64,000 nt of DNA from Streptomyces rimosus subsp. rimosus (lineage in GTDB: Bacteria > Actinomycetota > Actinomycetes > Streptomycetales > Streptomycetaceae): NCBI RefSeq assembly GCF_000720725.1, contig NZ_JOCQ01000021.1:1-64000 (forward strand). The letters run 5' to 3'. Under the pieces are notes generated by a model. It made no database searches. It was not told the DNA's origin and saw nothing but the letters and a program-made list of their open reading frames with translations. This document shows positions 50,520-59,328 of this stretch, one piece after another (position 1 is the stretch's first letter; every line of letters begins with the position of its first letter). The translations under genes and the position numbers were made by a program.

Positions 50520-51911
50520 CTACCCCTGCTTCGCCTCCCGCGCCAGGAACGCCAGCAGGTCCTGCCGGCTGACCACGCCCTTCGGCTTGCCCTCCACGAG
50601 CACGATCGCCGCGTCCGCCTTCTCCAGGACCGTCATCAGGTCACCGACCGGCTCGCCCGAGCCGACCTGCGGCAGCGGCGGGCACATGTGCTTCTCCAGC
50701 GGGTCGGCGAGCGACGCGCGCTGCGCGAACAGCGCGTCCAGCAGCTCCCGCTCCACCACCGAGCCGACGACCTCCGCCGCCATCACGTCCGGGTGCCCGG
50801 CGCCCGGCTTGACGATCGGCATCTGCGAGACGCCGTACTCGCGCAGCACGTCGATGGCCTCGCCGACCGTCTCCTCCGGGTGCATGTGCACCAGCGAGGG
50901 CAGCGCCCCCTCCTTGTGCCGCAGCACGTCGCCGACCCGGGCCGCGGGACCGGCGTCCTCCAGGAAGCCGTAGTCCGCCATCCACTCGTCGTTGAAGATC
51001 TTGCTGAGGTAGCCGCGGCCGCTGTCCGGCAGCAGGACGACGACCACGTCGTCCGGGCCGAGCCGCTCGGCGACCTCCAGGCCCGCCACGACCGCCATGC
51101 CGCAGGAGCCGCCGACCAGCAGGCCCTCCTCCTTGGCCAGCCGCCGGGTCATCTGGAAGGCGTCCTTGTCCGAGACCGCCACGATCTCGTCCGCGACCGT
51201 ACGGTCGTAGGCGCTCGGCCAGAAGTCCTCACCGACGCCCTCGATCAGGTACGGGCGGCCCGAGCCGCCGCTGTAGACGGAGCCCTCCGGGTCGGCGCCG
51301 ACGACCTTGACCCGGCCCTCGCTGGCCTCCTTCAGGTACCGGCCGGTGCCGCTGATGGTGCCGCCGGTGCCGACGCCCGCGACGAAGTGAGTGATTTTCC
51401 CCTCGGTCTGTTCCCACAGCTCGGGACCGGTCGTCTCGTAGTGCGAACGCGGGTTGTTCGGGTTGCTGTACTGGTCCGGCTTCCAGGCGCCCGGCGTCTC
51501 GCGGACCAGCCGGTCCGAGACGTTGTAGTACGAGTCCGGGTGCTCCGGGTCCACCGCGGTCGGGCAGACCACGACCTCGGCGCCGTACGCCCGCAGCACA
51601 TTGATCTTGTCGGTGGACACCTTGTCCGGGCACACGAAGATGCACTTGTAGCCCTTCTGCTGGGCCACGATCGCCAGGCCCACCCCGGTGTTCCCCGAGG
51701 TCGGCTCGACAATGGTGCCGCCCGGCTTCAGCTCGCCGGACTGCTCGGCGGCCTCGATCATCCGCACCGCGATCCGGTCCTTCACGGACCCGCCCGGGTT
51801 GAAGTACTCGACCTTCACCAGGACGGTGGCCTGGATTCCTCGGGTGACGTTGTTGAGCTTCACCAGCGGTGTGTCGCCGACGAGCTCGATCATGGATTCG
51901 TAAAACTGCAC
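50520..51911 (-). CDS. cbs: Cystathionine beta-synthase
   Basis: 463 residues from a GTG with GGAGA six bases upstream. It condenses serine with homocysteine to cystathionine using PLP (reverse transsulfuration). The catalytic domain has GGSVKDR (Schiff-base Lys) and EPTSGNTGVG (phosphate loop), GTGGTISGTGRY, and GGSCGMAV. The C-terminal ~120 residues hold two CBS domains (PEETVGEAIDVLREYGVSQ and GEPVGDLMTVLEKADAAI) that may bind adenosyl ligands. It is monocistronic and divergent from the SGNH hydrolase. Confidence 0.95.
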   Translation of the reverse strand: MQFYESMIELVGDTPLVKLNNVTRGIQATVLVKVEYFNPGGSVKDRIAVRMIEAAEQSGELKPGGTIVEPTSGNTGVGLAIVAQQKGYKCIFVCPDKVSTDKINVLRAYGAEVVVCPTAVDPEHPDSYYNVSDRLVRETPGAWKPDQYSNPNNPRSHYETTGPELWEQTEGKITHFVAGVGTGGTISGTGRYLKEASEGRVKVVGADPEGSVYSGGSGRPYLIEGVGEDFWPSAYDRTVADEIVAVSDKDAFQMTRRLAKEEGLLVGGSCGMAVVAGLEVAERLGPDDVVVVLLPDSGRGYLSKIFNDEWMADYGFLEDAGPAARVGDVLRHKEGALPSLVHMHPEETVGEAIDVLREYGVSQMPIVKPGAGHPDVMAAEVVGSVVERELLDALFAQRASLADPLEKHMCPPLPQVGSGEPVGDLMTVLEKADAAIVLVEGKPKGVVSRQDLLAFLAREAKQG

Positions 51912-52173
51912 GGTGGTCTCCGCTGTCGGGGGCGCGCTGTCCTGCGCCCATCCGACCAGCCTATTGCCCGCTCCCGGGACGGCGCCGTGCGTTGCGCGGC
52001 CCGCCCGACGGGGCACCACCTTGATGTACCGCTTCTCGTTCCGGCCGCTTCGGCATCCCGAACCGGGTCCCTCGGCCGGCTCCGACCGTCCACCGCCACA
52101 CCCATTCACCGCCACACCCATCCACCAGCCACCACATGTTCCGAACGCACTGCACGGGGAGGTGCCCGGCCTT

Positions 52174-53205
52174 ATGCCGATGACGATGTCCAGGGCGAGG
52201 GTGGCACGGCGGATCGCCGCCGCCGCCGCGGTGGGCGGCGGCGGGATCGGTCTGCTCGGCGTGGCCGGTGTCGGCCTGCTGCTGACCGAGGTCCGCCTCG
52301 CCCGCCGTACGGTCGGCGGCTCCAGCGCCGTTCCGCCCAGCGCCGACGGCCGCTACGGATCCGCCTTCGCCCACCGCACCGACCGGCCGCCGCTGCGGCT
52401 GGCCTTCCTCGGCGACTCCACGGCCGCGGGCCAGGGCGTGCACCGCCCCCGCCAGACGCCGGGCGCCCTGCTCGCCTCCGGCCTCGCCGCGGTCGCCGAG
52501 CTCCCGGTCGACCTGCGCAACGTGGCACTGCCCGGCGCCCAGTCCGACGACCTCGACCGGCAGGTCACGCTCGTCCTGGCGGAGCCGGGGCCCGCGCCCG
52601 ACGTCGCCGTCATCATGATCGGCGCCAACGACGTCACCCACCGCATGCCGCTCGCCCGCTCCGTGCGCCTGCTGTCCGAGGCGGTGCGCCGGCTGCGCGA
52701 GGCCGGCTGCGCCGTGATCGTCGGCACCTGTCCCGACCTGGGCACCATCGAGCCGGTCTACCAGCCGCTGCGCTGGGTCGCGCGCCGCCTGTCCCGGCAG
52801 CTCGCCGCCGCGCAGACCATCGGCGTGGTGGCGCACGGCGCCCGTACGGTCTCCCTCGGCGACCTGCTGGGCCCCGAGTTCGAGGCCCACCCGCGCGAGC
52901 TGTTCGGCCCCGACAACTACCACCCGTCCGCCGAGGGCTACGCCACCGCCGCGATGGCCGTGCTGCCCACCCTCTGCGCCGCGCTCGGCCTGTGGCCCGA
53001 AGAGGAGCGCGTCGAGCCGTACCGCCGCGAGGGCATCCTCCCGGTCGCCGAGGCCGCCGCCCAGGCCGCCGACGAGGGCGGTACGGAGGTCACCCCGACC
53101 CGCACGCCGTGGGCCCTGCTCAAGCACCGGCGCCGGCGGCAGATCCCCACGCCGGAGCCGACGGAGGAGGCGGACGCGGCGGGCCGGGCGCGAGGGGCCG
53201 ACTGA
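52174..53205 (+). CDS. Secreted or membrane-anchored SGNH/GDSL hydrolase
   Basis: 343 residues (ATGs at 52174, 52180 and 52186 are all possible; GGGGAGG is upstream). An N-terminal hydrophobic segment (~15-38) is a signal anchor. The SGNH blocks are FLGDSTAAGQG (Ser nucleophile), a Gly in LPGAQSDD, IGANDVTH (Asn), and DNYHPSAEGY (Asp-x-x-His). This is an esterase or lipase family; the substrate could be a lipid, acetyl-sugar or acyl ester. The C-terminal ~60 residues are charged and probably cytoplasmic or disordered. Confidence 0.9.
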   Translation: MPMTMSRARVARRIAAAAAVGGGGIGLLGVAGVGLLLTEVRLARRTVGGSSAVPPSADGRYGSAFAHRTDRPPLRLAFLGDSTAAGQGVHRPRQTPGALLASGLAAVAELPVDLRNVALPGAQSDDLDRQVTLVLAEPGPAPDVAVIMIGANDVTHRMPLARSVRLLSEAVRRLREAGCAVIVGTCPDLGTIEPVYQPLRWVARRLSRQLAAAQTIGVVAHGARTVSLGDLLGPEFEAHPRELFGPDNYHPSAEGYATAAMAVLPTLCAALGLWPEEERVEPYRREGILPVAEAAAQAADEGGTEVTPTRTPWALLKHRRRRQIPTPEPTEEADAAGRARGAD

Positions 53206-53278
53206 TCCGGGCCGTTGCGAGATACGGCGGCGACGGCGCCCCCGGAGTACGGCGGCGGCCGGCGGGCCCGTACCGCGA

Positions 53279-53292
53279 TAAGCATGCGCTTA
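53279..53292. promoter_or_regulatory. TAAGC-N4-GCTTA palindrome upstream of thiolase
   Basis: TAAGCATGCGCTTA, arms TAAGC/GCTTA, lies 104 bases before the acetyl-CoA acetyltransferase start. It has the form of a TetR-type operator, as seen near lipid-metabolism genes in actinobacteria. That link is from memory. Confidence 0.45.
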
Positions 53293-53396
53293 GAAAAGAG
53301 CCCGACATCACAACGCCGACTGCGTGACCTCCGCCTTACGGGCGGGTAACTTCCCCCACAGTTCTGCCCGTCCGCCGTCTTCCTCCTGGAGCCGTC

Positions 53397-54617
53397 ATGC
53401 CCGAAGCCGTGATCGTGTCCGCCGCCCGTTCCCCGATCGGCCGCGCCTTCAAGGGCTCCCTGAAGGACGTGCGCCCGGACGACCTGACCGCCGAGATCAT
53501 CAAGGCGGCGCTCGCCAAGGTCCCCGCGCTGGACCCGAAGGACATCGACGACCTGATGCTCGGCTGCGGTCTGCCGGGCGGCGAACAGGGCCACAACCTG
53601 GGCCGCATCGTCGCCGTGCAGATGGGCATGGACCACCTGCCGGGCTGTACGGTCACCCGCTACTGCTCGTCCTCCCTCCAGACGACCCGGATGGCGCTGC
53701 ACGCCATCAAGGCCGGCGAGGGCGACGTGTTCATCTCGGCCGGCGTCGAGACCGTCTCGCGCTCCGTGAAGGGCACCTCGGACGGGCTGCCCGAGACCCA
53801 CAACCCGCTGTTCGCCGACGCGGAGGCGCGCACCGCCGCCCGCGCCGAGCAGGAGGGCGCCGACTGGCACGACCCTCGCGAGGACGGCCTGCTGCCCGAC
53901 CCGTACATCGCGATGGGACAGACCGCCGAGAACCTGGCCCGCGCCAAGGGCGTCACCCGCCAGGACATGGACGAGTTCGGCGTACGGTCCCAGAACCTCG
54001 CCGAGCAGGCGATCAAGAACGGGTTCTGGGAGCGCGAGATCACGCCGGTGACCACCCCGGACGGCACGGTCGTCAGCAAGGACGACGGTCCGCGCGCGGG
54101 CGTCACCCTCGAAGGCGTGCAGGGCCTCAAGCCGGTCTTCCGCCCCGACGGCCTGGTGACGGCCGGCAACTGCTGCCCGCTCAACGACGGCGCCGCCGCC
54201 CTCGTCATCATGTCCGACACCAAGGCCCGCGAGCTGGGCCTGACCCCGCTCGCCCGGATCGTCTCCACCGGCGTCAGCGGCCTGTCGCCGGAGATCATGG
54301 GGCTCGGCCCGGTCGAGGCGTCCAAGCAGGCCCTGAAGCGCGCGGGCCTGGGGATCTCCGACATCGACCTGGTGGAGATCAACGAGGCGTTCGCCGCCCA
54401 GGTGATCCCCTCGTACCGGGACCTCGGCATCGACCTGGACCGGCTGAACGTCAACGGCGGCGCGATCGCCGTCGGCCACCCCTTCGGCATGACCGGCGCC
54501 CGCATCACCACCACGCTGATCAACTCCCTCCAGTGGCACGACAAGCAGTTCGGCCTGGAGACGATGTGCGTGGGCGGCGGCCAGGGCATGGCGATGGTCA
54601 TCGAGCGCCTGAGCTGA
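53397..54617 (+). CDS. Acetyl-CoA acetyltransferase (thiolase family)
   Basis: 406 residues. Nucleophilic Cys in VTRYCSSSLQTTRMA (~residue 88); the conserved GHPFGMTGARI with its His, and CVGGGQGMA with the second catalytic Cys near the C-terminus. NEAFAAQ supplies the Asn. It catalyses reversible condensation of acetyl-CoA or cleavage of 3-ketoacyl-CoA. Direction is not readable from sequence, though the N-terminal SAARSPIGRAF is common to both classes. It is monocistronic. Confidence 0.94.
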   Translation: MPEAVIVSAARSPIGRAFKGSLKDVRPDDLTAEIIKAALAKVPALDPKDIDDLMLGCGLPGGEQGHNLGRIVAVQMGMDHLPGCTVTRYCSSSLQTTRMALHAIKAGEGDVFISAGVETVSRSVKGTSDGLPETHNPLFADAEARTAARAEQEGADWHDPREDGLLPDPYIAMGQTAENLARAKGVTRQDMDEFGVRSQNLAEQAIKNGFWEREITPVTTPDGTVVSKDDGPRAGVTLEGVQGLKPVFRPDGLVTAGNCCPLNDGAAALVIMSDTKARELGLTPLARIVSTGVSGLSPEIMGLGPVEASKQALKRAGLGISDIDLVEINEAFAAQVIPSYRDLGIDLDRLNVNGGAIAVGHPFGMTGARITTTLINSLQWHDKQFGLETMCVGGGQGMAMVIERLS

Positions 54618-54639
54618 CCTTTGCCGCCCGTCGGCGTAC

Positions 54640-54672
54640 GGGACGGGTGCCGCCCCGCGCGGCACCCGTCCC
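54640..54672. terminator. Terminator after thiolase
   Basis: A 14-bp perfect stem (GGGACGGGTGCCGC / GCGGCACCCGTCCC) with a 5-nt loop, 23 bases past the stop. Confidence 0.85.
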
Positions 54673-54752
54673 GCCCCGCCCGCCGCACCCGCCCCTCCGG
54701 TGCGCCTCACCCGCACCCTGCGTCCCAACTGACGTACCCAGAGCGACCATCG

Positions 54753-54788
54753 GTGATCTGGCTCACCGGTTGATGAGATCGCGATCAA
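54753..54788. promoter_or_regulatory. Crp-like site and adjacent TTGAT/ATCAA repeat
   Basis: GTGATCTGGCTCAC (54753-54766) fits the GTGA-N6-TCAC pattern bound by cAMP receptor protein. It is followed by TTGAT (54770-54774) and ATCAA (54784-54788). The pair lies about 190 bases upstream of the 303-aa gene and is the only notable structure in this 350-bp gap besides the terminator. Confidence 0.55.
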
Positions 54789-54974
54789 ATCCCCCCATGG
54801 ATTGTGACCAAACCCCCCAAGGCGGGGTGTCCCCGCAGGTCAGCGCGGTGTCACTCGAACGCACCAGGTCCAAATCCCCGTCCGACCCGGGTCCTCGGCC
54901 ACTGGGAACGGTCGCCGACGACCGGCAGCCTGATGTAGGAAGTCGGGGGACATTCTGCTAATGGGAGTACGTCA

Positions 54975-55886
54975 GTGAGCGCCATCACTCTTGCCCTGCT
55001 GCTGGCCGCGGCCGTCGCCGTGGCCCTGGGAGCGGCCGCCCTGCACACCGCCCACGCGCTGCGCCGCCAGGTCGCCGGGCTGCGCGCCGAACTGCTCGCC
55101 GCGCACGCCGAGACCCGCGCCGAGGCCCGGGCGCAGGCCGCCGCCGCGAGCATCCCCGCCGCCCGCCCGGCCCCGGCCGCCGAGTACGCGCTCGCCGACA
55201 TACGGGCCGCCGTCGCCGACGCGCTGGCCGAGGAGCGGGAGCGCGAACTGGCCGAGGCCCGCGCCTTCTGGGCCGCCCAGGAGGCCCGGGACGCCGCCGA
55301 CGCCCCGTCCCTGCTGGGCCCGCTGGACGGCAGCACCGACCACCTCGACCCGCACGAGCGGCTGGACGACCCGTTCTTCCTGCCCCGGCAGGCGGACCTG
55401 GCCGGGCTGGAGCCGCTGCTCGGCCCGGACGCGCTGCACACCGCGGACGGCCCGGGCGCCCTGGAGCCGGTGGACGCGCTGGAGAACGAGGCGGTCGAGG
55501 AGGCCGAGTCCGCCGAGCTGGCCGCCGCGCGCCGGCGCCACCCCTCGCACCCGGACTTCACCCCGTCCCCCGCCATCGGCGACCACGAGCGCACCGTCAA
55601 CCGCCTGGAGGAGCTGGCCCGCGACCGCACCCCGCTCGCGGACGTCCGCCCCGGCCCGCTGGGCACCCTCGACGTGTACGTCTTCGCCGACGGCACCACG
55701 GTCTGCATGACGCCCGGCCACCGGGAGACCGCCGAGCGCGTCGCCGACGCCCTGCGCGAGGGCAGCACCCCGGTCCTGCTGGGCGGCTCCGGTGTCTCCG
55801 GCGCCTACGCCCTGACCTTCTCCTGGGGCCCCGCCACCACCGACAGCGTCTACATCCTCGCGGACCGCGTCATCGCGTCCCTCTGA
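54975..55886 (+). CDS. Hypothetical membrane-anchored protein with coiled-coil and C-terminal domain
   Basis: 303 residues from a GTG with GGGAG upstream. One N-terminal transmembrane helix (~3-25) is followed by an Ala/Glu/Arg-rich helical region (30-100) likely to be a coiled coil. An acidic linker follows, and the C-terminal domain (~215-303) has a conserved look: VYVFADGTTVCMTPGHRETA, then VLLGGSGVSGAYALTFSW and VYILADRVIASL. Nothing catalytic is apparent. A Crp-like site lies upstream. Confidence 0.8.
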   Translation: MSAITLALLLAAAVAVALGAAALHTAHALRRQVAGLRAELLAAHAETRAEARAQAAAASIPAARPAPAAEYALADIRAAVADALAEERERELAEARAFWAAQEARDAADAPSLLGPLDGSTDHLDPHERLDDPFFLPRQADLAGLEPLLGPDALHTADGPGALEPVDALENEAVEEAESAELAAARRRHPSHPDFTPSPAIGDHERTVNRLEELARDRTPLADVRPGPLGTLDVYVFADGTTVCMTPGHRETAERVADALREGSTPVLLGGSGVSGAYALTFSWGPATTDSVYILADRVIASL

Positions 55887-55971
55887 GATCCCTCTGAGAG
55901 CCGCCGCGGGCTCGCGGGAATCCTCGCCTCCCGCCGGGAATCCGGCCGGAAGCGGCCCTTGCCCGGGGCCT

Positions 55972-56286
55972 TCAGCAGCGCACCGCGGCCTCCCGCACCA
56001 GCTCCACCGCCGACGACAGCGCCCGCTCGTCCCCCGCGGCGCGCACCGCCTCCACCAAGTCGTGTCCGGCCACCGCCACTTGGTCGCCGACCGCGAACAT
56101 GCCCGCGTCCGGGAGCTCGTACGGTTCCCGCCGGGGGTTTTCCAGGCGCTGCGCCCGGTCCGCCAACTCGCGGGCGAGGGCGAGCGCTTCGGCTGCCGCA
56201 CCCCGCGCCAAGGTGCTCTGCGGCAGCGCCCGCAGGCGGTCGGCGAGGGCGTCCACAGCGGTCTGCAAAGGCGTCACGTCAAGCAC
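55972..56286 (-). CDS. Hypothetical helical protein
   Basis: 104 residues from a GTG at 56286 (weak ribosome site; GTG at 56274 is possible). It is almost wholly helical, with Ala/Leu/Arg-rich heptad-like segments (LADRLRALPQSTL, ALALARELADRAQRL) and a middle DAGMFAVGDQVAVAGHDLVE. No motif is recognised. It is divergent from the 75-aa gene. Confidence 0.65.
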   Translation of the reverse strand: MLDVTPLQTAVDALADRLRALPQSTLARGAAAEALALARELADRAQRLENPRREPYELPDAGMFAVGDQVAVAGHDLVEAVRAAGDERALSSAVELVREAAVRC

Positions 56287-56384
56287 AGCCCGAGCTTATG
56301 CGCCACTCCCGGGTGGTTGCCAACACCCGAACGGTCAGGCACGGTGGGCTGAAGGACCAGCATCGAACGCGTCCGGAGGCGCCG

Positions 56385-56612
56385 ATGTCTCAACTCTTCT
56401 CCGAAGAGACCCACCGGAACCTGCTCTCCCGCATCCCCCACTGCACCGGCCGCGAAGTCTCCGACTGGCTTCGCACGGTAGATGAAGGCCCCGCTCTCTT
56501 CCGCTTCGAGGAGAAGGTCAGCTGGCTCCGGGGCGAGCACAACCTCGCCTACGGGCACGCCAAGGCGATCGTCCACGAGTACGACCTCAGGCGCGCAGCG
56601 CGCAAGCTCTAG
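56385..56612 (+). CDS. DUF4287-like small protein
   Basis: 75 residues from an ATG with GGAGG six bases upstream. Features LLSRIPHCTGREVSDWLRTV, then KVSWLRGEHNLAYGHAKAIV and HEYDLRRA. The WLRxEHxLxYGHAxAIVHE pattern is, from memory, that of the DUF4287 family, small soluble helical proteins common in actinobacteria and of unknown function. Followed directly by a bidirectional terminator. Confidence 0.85.
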   Translation: MSQLFSEETHRNLLSRIPHCTGREVSDWLRTVDEGPALFRFEEKVSWLRGEHNLAYGHAKAIVHEYDLRRAARKL

Positions 56613-56631
56613 CCGTGCCCGCCCGGAACGC

Positions 56632-56667
56632 CGAAGGGCCCGTGGGGAGTCCCCCACGGGCCCTTCG
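56632..56667. terminator. Bidirectional terminator
   Basis: A 16-bp perfect stem (left arm CGAAGGGCCCGTGGGG) with an AGTC loop, between the convergent DUF4287-like and Bax-inhibitor-like genes. Confidence 0.9.
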
Positions 56668-56715
56668 TCACGTCCGTGCGCCGGGCGCCGGATCCGGTCA
56701 CCCGGCGGCGCCGCG

Positions 56716-57576
56716 TCAGTCCCGCAGGATCGAGATCAGCCGCAGCAGCTCCGTGTAGATCCACACCAGGGTCACCGTCAGGCCGAACGCGGCCAGCCAC
56801 GACTCCTCGCGCGGAGCGCCGTACGCGATGCCGTCCTCGACCTGCTTGAAGTCCAGGGCCAGGCACAGCGCGCCGAGCACCACGCCGACGACGCCGAACA
56901 GGATGCCGAGGCCGCCGCTGCGGAAGCCGAGGCCGTCACCGCCGCCGAAGACCATGAACAGCATGTTGACCATCGACAGCAGCACGAAGCCGAGCATCGC
57001 GATGAGCAGGTAGCGCGTGAAGCGGGCGGTGACCCGCACGATGCGGGTCTTGTAGGCGACGAGCATGGCGACGAAGACCGCCATCGTGCCCATCACCGCC
57101 TGCATGGGCGCGCCGCTGAGCTTCGGGATGTCGTTGATCGCGCCGCTGAGCGCCCCGAGGAAGATGCCCTCGAAGGCCGCGTACGTCAGGATCAGGGCCG
57201 GCGACGGCTTGCGCTTGAAGGACTGGACGAAGCCCAGCACCATCGCGATCAGACCGGCGCCGACGGCGAAGCCGAGGCTCTTGGTCAGGAAGATCCAGCC
57301 GACGGCCGCGCCGGCGATGACCGTGCCGAGCGTCACGCCGGTGCGCAGCACGACGTCGTCCATCGTCATCCGGCCGGCCTGCGGCGCGTACGACGGCGCC
57401 TGGGTGGCCTGCGCGGCGTCCTGGGCGTAGGGGTTGCCGGACTGGGCGTACGGGTTCGTTCCGGCGTAAGGGTTCGCTGCGGGGCCCCCGGCCTGCGGCG
57501 GCGCGTTGAAGCCGGCGTAGCCGTTGTTGTCGCGGCTGAACCCCCGTCGCGAGAAGACCGGGTTGCTGCTCCTCAT
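56716..57576 (-). CDS. Bax inhibitor-1/YccA-family membrane protein
   Basis: 286 residues from the ATG at 57576 (GGAGGAG upstream). The N-terminal ~70 residues are Asn/Pro/Tyr/Gln-rich with NPYAG/NPYAQ repeats, probably cytoplasmic and disordered. Seven hydrophobic helices follow. Typical elements: ALILTYAAFEGIFLGALSG, and ALDFKQVEDGIAYGAPREES near the C-terminal helix with conserved acidic residues implicated in the Ca2+ leak pathway of homologues. Function in bacteria is poorly defined. Confidence 0.92.
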   Translation of the reverse strand: MRSSNPVFSRRGFSRDNNGYAGFNAPPQAGGPAANPYAGTNPYAQSGNPYAQDAAQATQAPSYAPQAGRMTMDDVVLRTGVTLGTVIAGAAVGWIFLTKSLGFAVGAGLIAMVLGFVQSFKRKPSPALILTYAAFEGIFLGALSGAINDIPKLSGAPMQAVMGTMAVFVAMLVAYKTRIVRVTARFTRYLLIAMLGFVLLSMVNMLFMVFGGGDGLGFRSGGLGILFGVVGVVLGALCLALDFKQVEDGIAYGAPREESWLAAFGLTVTLVWIYTELLRLISILRD

Positions 57577-57764
57577 CTCACTCCTCCATGGCCGCCGTGC
57601 GCGGCCTTCCCACAAGGGTAATGGCTTGGCAAAAGCACGTTCTAGTTCTTGAGCAGGATCTTCACCCCCGCCATCGGTGGTCAATCCTGCCCGAGAACGA
57701 TTCGCGCCGGTGGATCTCCGTATGGAGGACGTACGGGAGGCCGGGAAGGTGCCCGGACGCCGTG

Positions 57765-57797
57765 GAGGGACCGTACGCGGGCGGCGTGCGGTCCCTC
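57765..57797. terminator. Terminator downstream of first rodlin
   Basis: A 14-bp stem with one G-T pair (GAGGGACCGTACGC / GCGTGCGGTCCCTC) and a 5-nt loop, on the 3' side of the minus-strand rodlin gene. Confidence 0.8.
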
Positions 57798-57836
57798 AAC
57801 GGATTTCGGCGGCCGGTGGCCGGCCGCCGACGACGG

Positions 57837-58235
57837 TCACTGGTTGTTGGTGCCGTTCTGGGAGAGCAGCGGCAGCTTGTCGATGAGGTGCGACAGCGCC
57901 TGGTCCTGCTGGCTCTCGGTCGAGTTCTCGACACACTGCTGGTTCTGGTCCGAGGACAGGATGTCCTGAACACCGACGTTGACCAGCGCCACGATGTTCT
58001 GCACGTTCGTGATCGGGATACCGATGCACAGCTTGTTCAGCGAGTTGCCGATGAGCGTGGCGCTCGGGCTCATGTCGCCCTCGGTGCGGTTGTTGCCGAA
58101 CGACTGGGCCGAGTGGTTGCCGTTGGCCGTCCCCGTGTTGCGGCCGTCGCCCACCGCCATGGCCTCCGGAGTGGCCGCCGCGGAGATACCGACCAGAGAC
58201 GCGGCAACCGCCACGCCCGCCATCATCTTGTTCAT
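57837..58235 (-). CDS. Rodlin-type secreted protein (copy 1)
   Basis: 132 residues; GAAGGGG precedes the ATG. The signal peptide ends near AMA (~27). The mature protein has GDGRNTGTANGNHSAQSFGN, GDMSPSATLIGNSLNKLC and the C-terminal half shared with copies 2 and 3 (VGVQDILSSDQ, CVENSTES, LSHLIDKLPLLS). Two Cys are conserved. In Streptomyces, RdlA/RdlB organise chaplin fibrils into the rodlet layer of aerial hyphae and spores. The family call is confident, the exact orthologue is not. This copy has the least conserved N-terminal half. Confidence 0.92.
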   Translation of the reverse strand: MNKMMAGVAVAASLVGISAAATPEAMAVGDGRNTGTANGNHSAQSFGNNRTEGDMSPSATLIGNSLNKLCIGIPITNVQNIVALVNVGVQDILSSDQNQQCVENSTESQQDQALSHLIDKLPLLSQNGTNNQ

Positions 58236-58445
58236 CTCGAAACCCCTTCAGGAAATGAACTCCCATGACGAAGGGAGCCCTGTAAGCAACAACCCGTCAC
58301 GGCCGGGAAAGTTGCGCATCATCACCCGAACAGATCGACATTCCAGTTCCCGGGCCGGTGTCCCACTCTTCCGTGTGGCTTTCGGCGGCACCGGGCGGGG
58401 ACGATTCCCTGGCCCGCCGGACAGCGAAAGGACAAAGATTTCCGT

Positions 58446-58619
58446 ATGGCCGCCCACCTGGACGCGACGCACGTGCAAGAGGAAATCGTCGACGCGGTAC
58501 GCCGCGGCGACGATGCCGGAGTCGACACCCTGCTCGGCCGTTTTGCGCGGGTCGCCGATTTCGAGGCGCTGATGAGCCTGCGCAGGGCGTTGCTGGAGGA
58601 GCCGGACAAGACCGGCTGA
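58446..58619 (+). CDS. Small 57-residue protein
   Basis: An ORF of 57 residues beginning MAAHLDATHVQEEIVDAVRR and ending EEPDKTG. It has wobble-position GC bias and an amphipathic helical pattern. AAAGGA lies about 10 bases before the ATG. It is the only plus-strand gene among the minus-strand rodlins and ends at a shared terminator. No family is recognised; small regulatory or structural protein, or possibly not expressed. Confidence 0.55.
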   Translation: MAAHLDATHVQEEIVDAVRRGDDAGVDTLLGRFARVADFEALMSLRRALLEEPDKTG

Positions 58620-58652
58620 CGGTGGCGCGGCCACCGGTGGCGGCACAGGAAA

Positions 58653-58689
58653 AGGGCCCGCCTTGCCGGCCGGCGGCATTGCGGGCCCT
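58653..58689. terminator. Terminator shared by the 57-aa gene and rodlin copy 2
   Basis: 9-bp arms AGGGCCCGC / GCGGGCCCT with an inner GCCGGCCGGC palindrome, between the two convergent genes. Confidence 0.75.
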
Positions 58690-58718
58690 CGTGCTGTTTC
58701 ACGCGGCGGCGGCGCCCG

Positions 58719-59120
58719 TCACTCGTTGTTGGTGCCGTTGACCGAGAGGACCGGGAGCTTGTCGATGAGGTGCGACAGCGGCCCGTCGCCCTGGACCTGG
58801 GACGAGTTCTCGACACACGTCTGGGTCTGGTCCGAGGACAGGATGTCCTGCACACCGACATTGACCAGGGCCACGAGGTTCTGCACGTCCTGGACCGGCA
58901 GCGCGATACAGGGCTTGTTGAAGGAGCCCTGAATGAGCGCGAACTGCGGGCTCATGTTCCCCATCGTGGACATGTTGCCGTACACCTGGGCCGCACCGTT
59001 GCCGTTGTACGTGCCGACTTTACGGCCGTCACCGACCGCTGACGCCTGTGGGGCGGCGGCGGCCGCGACACCTACGACGGAAGCAGCCGTGGCTACTGTT
59101 GCCAGCGCCTTCTTGATCAT
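58719..59120 (-). CDS. Rodlin-type secreted protein (copy 2)
   Basis: 133 residues from the ATG at 59120 (GAAGGA eight bases upstream; longer frames upstream lack one). Signal peptide MIKKALATVATAASVVGVAA, cleavage near ASA. Mature features: NGNGAAQVYGN, GNMSPQFALIQGSFNKPCIA and the shared VNVGVQDILSSDQ/CVENSS/LSHLIDKLP block. It carries the MIKK start and GSFNKPCIA segment that I recall in S. coelicolor RdlA, so it looks closest to the classical rodlins. Confidence 0.93.
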   Translation of the reverse strand: MIKKALATVATAASVVGVAAAAAPQASAVGDGRKVGTYNGNGAAQVYGNMSTMGNMSPQFALIQGSFNKPCIALPVQDVQNLVALVNVGVQDILSSDQTQTCVENSSQVQGDGPLSHLIDKLPVLSVNGTNNE

Positions 59121-59328
59121 GTGTGATCCTTCGCGTTTCGGGATGCTCTTTACCCGGGGCAGTGTGAACAACTCGGTGTGACGAGCTTGGTTTTGCTCCA
59201 TCACTCAAATGATTTCGCACTCAACTGAGGGGAACAGCTGTGCCGCCGGCCTGCACACCGGCCGCCTGAATACTGACCGTGACGCTCCGGGAATTCGGCC
59301 GCGGCCGGCAGCGGAACCGCGGGACGGA

